Source: an uncultured Clostridia bacterium (lineage in GTDB: Bacteria > Bacillota > Clostridia > Oscillospirales > Acutalibacteraceae). Taken from it: a stretch of DNA of 64,000 nucleotides. Every line of letters begins with the position of its first letter. Within the stretch, counting starts at the first letter, position 1. This document shows positions 62,726 to 64,000 of this stretch, one piece after another. The notes under the pieces were generated by a model that did no database searches, was not told where the DNA came from, and saw only the letters and a program-made list of their open reading frames with translations. The stretch covers positions 124,001-188,000 of the forward strand of contig CAMZEH010000001.1 of the NCBI GenBank assembly GCA_947305745.1, written 5' to 3'. A program made the translations under genes and the position numbers.

Positions 62726-64000
62726 ATGAAGCTTGATTACTTGGAAAGCCAGATAAATCAGCGCAGGCGCAGCGATGACGAAAAATTTCAAGATGCTTTT
62801 TCGGACTTGCTTTCGATTATAGGCATCAAAACACCGAAAGCGGCAATGCAGGCGAGAGGTGCGGTAGCTGAAATCCTGAGTGCGCTCGGGAAAGATGTTC
62901 CCGAAGTCCCCGATAATATTTCGGACTTGGACTCCCAGCTTGAATATATGCTGCGGCCGTCGCAGACCATGCGCAGACGTGTCGAACTCAAAGGCGAGTG
63001 GTGGAAAGACGCTACGGGAAGTTTTCTCGGCAGTACGAAAGATGGCGACATCATAGCGATAGTGCCGGGGCGCTGGTCGGGCTACCAATACACGGACAGA
63101 AACGGCAAAACGGTAAAAATCAACAAAGAAACGGCGAAAAATATAAATGTTGATGCGTTTTGTTTTTACGTAACTTTCCCGCTTGATTCGCTGAAGATAA
63201 AGGATATGATAAAATTCATGTTCGCCACGCTTTCAAAAGCGGACATAGCATTTATAGTCTTCATCACTTTTTTGGGGCAAATCGTGGCGATGATTTCACC
63301 GTACATTACAAAAATTATTTACGATAATATTATACCTTCGGGCAGTACGGGACTCATTATGCCGATAGCCACGTTTTTAACGGGCGTCACGCTCGGCGGT
63401 ATGATTATAGGCCTTACAAAAAGTATAATCATGTACCGCTTCCAAACAAGAATGTCGCTCACGGTAAACAGTGCGGTAATGATAAGATTTTTTAGCTTGC
63501 CGACGAAATTCTTCAAAAAGTATACGGCGGGTGAACTGGCAAGTAGAATCGGATATATCTCACAGCTTTGCCAAATGATGATTAATGCGATAATTTCAAC
63601 ATCGCTCACAACTGTATTTTCACTTATGTTTATCCCTCAGATGTACCAATTTGCACCGTCGCTTGTCGCGCCGTGTATATCGGTGCTTATGATATCAATA
63701 GCGTATACGGCATTTATGACGTTTTACCAGCAAAAAATTTACAGAAAGAAGTTAAAACTTTCGCCAAAACTCGATTCACTCACGTTTGCGCTTTTCGGAG
63801 GTATGCAGAAGATAAAAGTCAGCGGGTCGGAAAAAAGAGCTTTTGCTAAGTGGGCAAACAGTTATTCCGAGATTGCAAAGCTTGATTACTCCCCGCCGAT
63901 ACTTATCAGAATTAACGGCATAATAAGTTTAATTATTTCAACCATTGGACTTTTGTTTATCTATTATTTCGCTGTTACGAGCGGGATTGGGCGCTCAAAC
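62726..64000 (+). CDS. NHLM-type second ABC transporter (3' truncated by window edge)
   Basis: An open frame of 425 codons runs from ATG 62726 to the window end, with GGTGGTGAGG upstream. The first 110 residues are soluble (IPEVPDN-like region with PSQTMRRRVELKGEWW), corresponding to the inactive N-terminal domain typical of the second NHLM ABC protein. Transmembrane segments follow (ADIAFIVFITFLGQIVAMIS, PSLVAPCISVLMISIAYTA), with FFKKYTAGELASRIGYIS between. The ATPase lies beyond the window. It pairs with the preceding peptidase/ABC protein. Substrates may be the precursors at 18868 and 37391. Confidence 0.9.
   Translation, partial: MKLDYLESQINQRRRSDDEKFQDAFSDLLSIIGIKTPKAAMQARGAVAEILSALGKDVPEVPDNISDLDSQLEYMLRPSQTMRRRVELKGEWWKDATGSFLGSTKDGDIIAIVPGRWSGYQYTDRNGKTVKINKETAKNINVDAFCFYVTFPLDSLKIKDMIKFMFATLSKADIAFIVFITFLGQIVAMISPYITKIIYDNIIPSGSTGLIMPIATFLTGVTLGGMIIGLTKSIIMYRFQTRMSLTVNSAVMIRFFSLPTKFFKKYTAGELASRIGYISQLCQMMINAIISTSLTTVFSLMFIPQMYQFAPSLVAPCISVLMISIAYTAFMTFYQQKIYRKKLKLSPKLDSLTFALFGGMQKIKVSGSEKRAFAKWANSYSEIAKLDYSPPILIRINGIISLIISTIGLLFIYYFAVTSGIGRSN

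Overview
The window looks like one continuous chromosomal stretch from a low-GC Gram-positive bacterium of the class Clostridia. The signs are a PolC-type replicative polymerase, the mreBCD-pbp2 block, the pyrH-frr-uppS-cdsA-dxr-rseP-ispG-polC operon, a V-type ATPase operon, the DUF421/DUF4363 pair, strong AGGAGG-type ribosome sites and textbook TTGACA/TATAAT promoters. Genus cannot be decided from the sequence. Several secreted proteins with eukaryote-directed folds, such as a USP-type deubiquitinase-like protein, suggest contact with a eukaryotic host (inference).

Layout. 1-2.8 kb: C-terminal part of gyrA, then small unknown proteins. 3-8.8 kb: two divergent genes with overlapping promoters, one encoding a pseudokinase-like/LysM membrane protein and the other a large HAMP/degenerate-cyclase sensor followed by a MORN-repeat protein. 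9-9.9 kb: a secreted USP-like cysteine protease with its own promoter. 10-15.5 kb: a five-gene operon holding accessory parts of an extracellular contractile injection system (eCIS): a DUF4255/Pvc16-like tail terminator, a carboxypeptidase-regulatory-like protein, a DUF4280 PAAR-like spike tip and a two-module AAA+ ATPase, preceded by a membrane 'stalk' protein. No sheath, tube or baseplate gene is visible. 15.5-16.6 kb: DUF4363/DUF421. 16.7-18.4 kb: two related secreted proteins, the second frameshifted inside a tandem repeat. 18.4-18.8 kb: a degenerate and an intact 5S rRNA, with no 16S or 23S. 18.8-19.2 kb: an NHLP/Nif11-like precursor peptide.

19.6-26.6 kb: dut, mreB, mreC, mreD, pbp2, an mgsA homologue lacking catalytic residues, and hisS. 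26.6-28.1 kb: tRNA-Leu, tRNA-Ala, a LURP-one-like protein and a broken gene. 28.1-32.9 kb (minus strand): yebC, polA, rimI, tsaD. 33.1-37.8 kb: accessory island with an unknown membrane protein, two tandem secreted DUF1796 papain-like proteins, an M23 peptidase and a second precursor peptide. 37.9-48.5 kb (minus strand): pyrH to polC operon. 49.8-58.7 kb: V-type ATPase operon of nine subunits. 58.8-59.8 kb: membrane-anchored alpha/beta hydrolase. 60-64 kb: NHLM peptide export system (adaptor, C39 peptidase/ABC, and a second ABC protein cut by the window end).

How they may work together. The two GG-type precursor peptides at 18.9 kb and 37.4 kb are plausible substrates of the NHLM exporter at 60-64 kb. 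The sensor, LysM, MORN, stalk and Pvc16/PAAR/AAA+ genes could form one envelope-docked eCIS-related assembly, with the deubiquitinase-like protein as a candidate effector; both are inferences from position and domain content.
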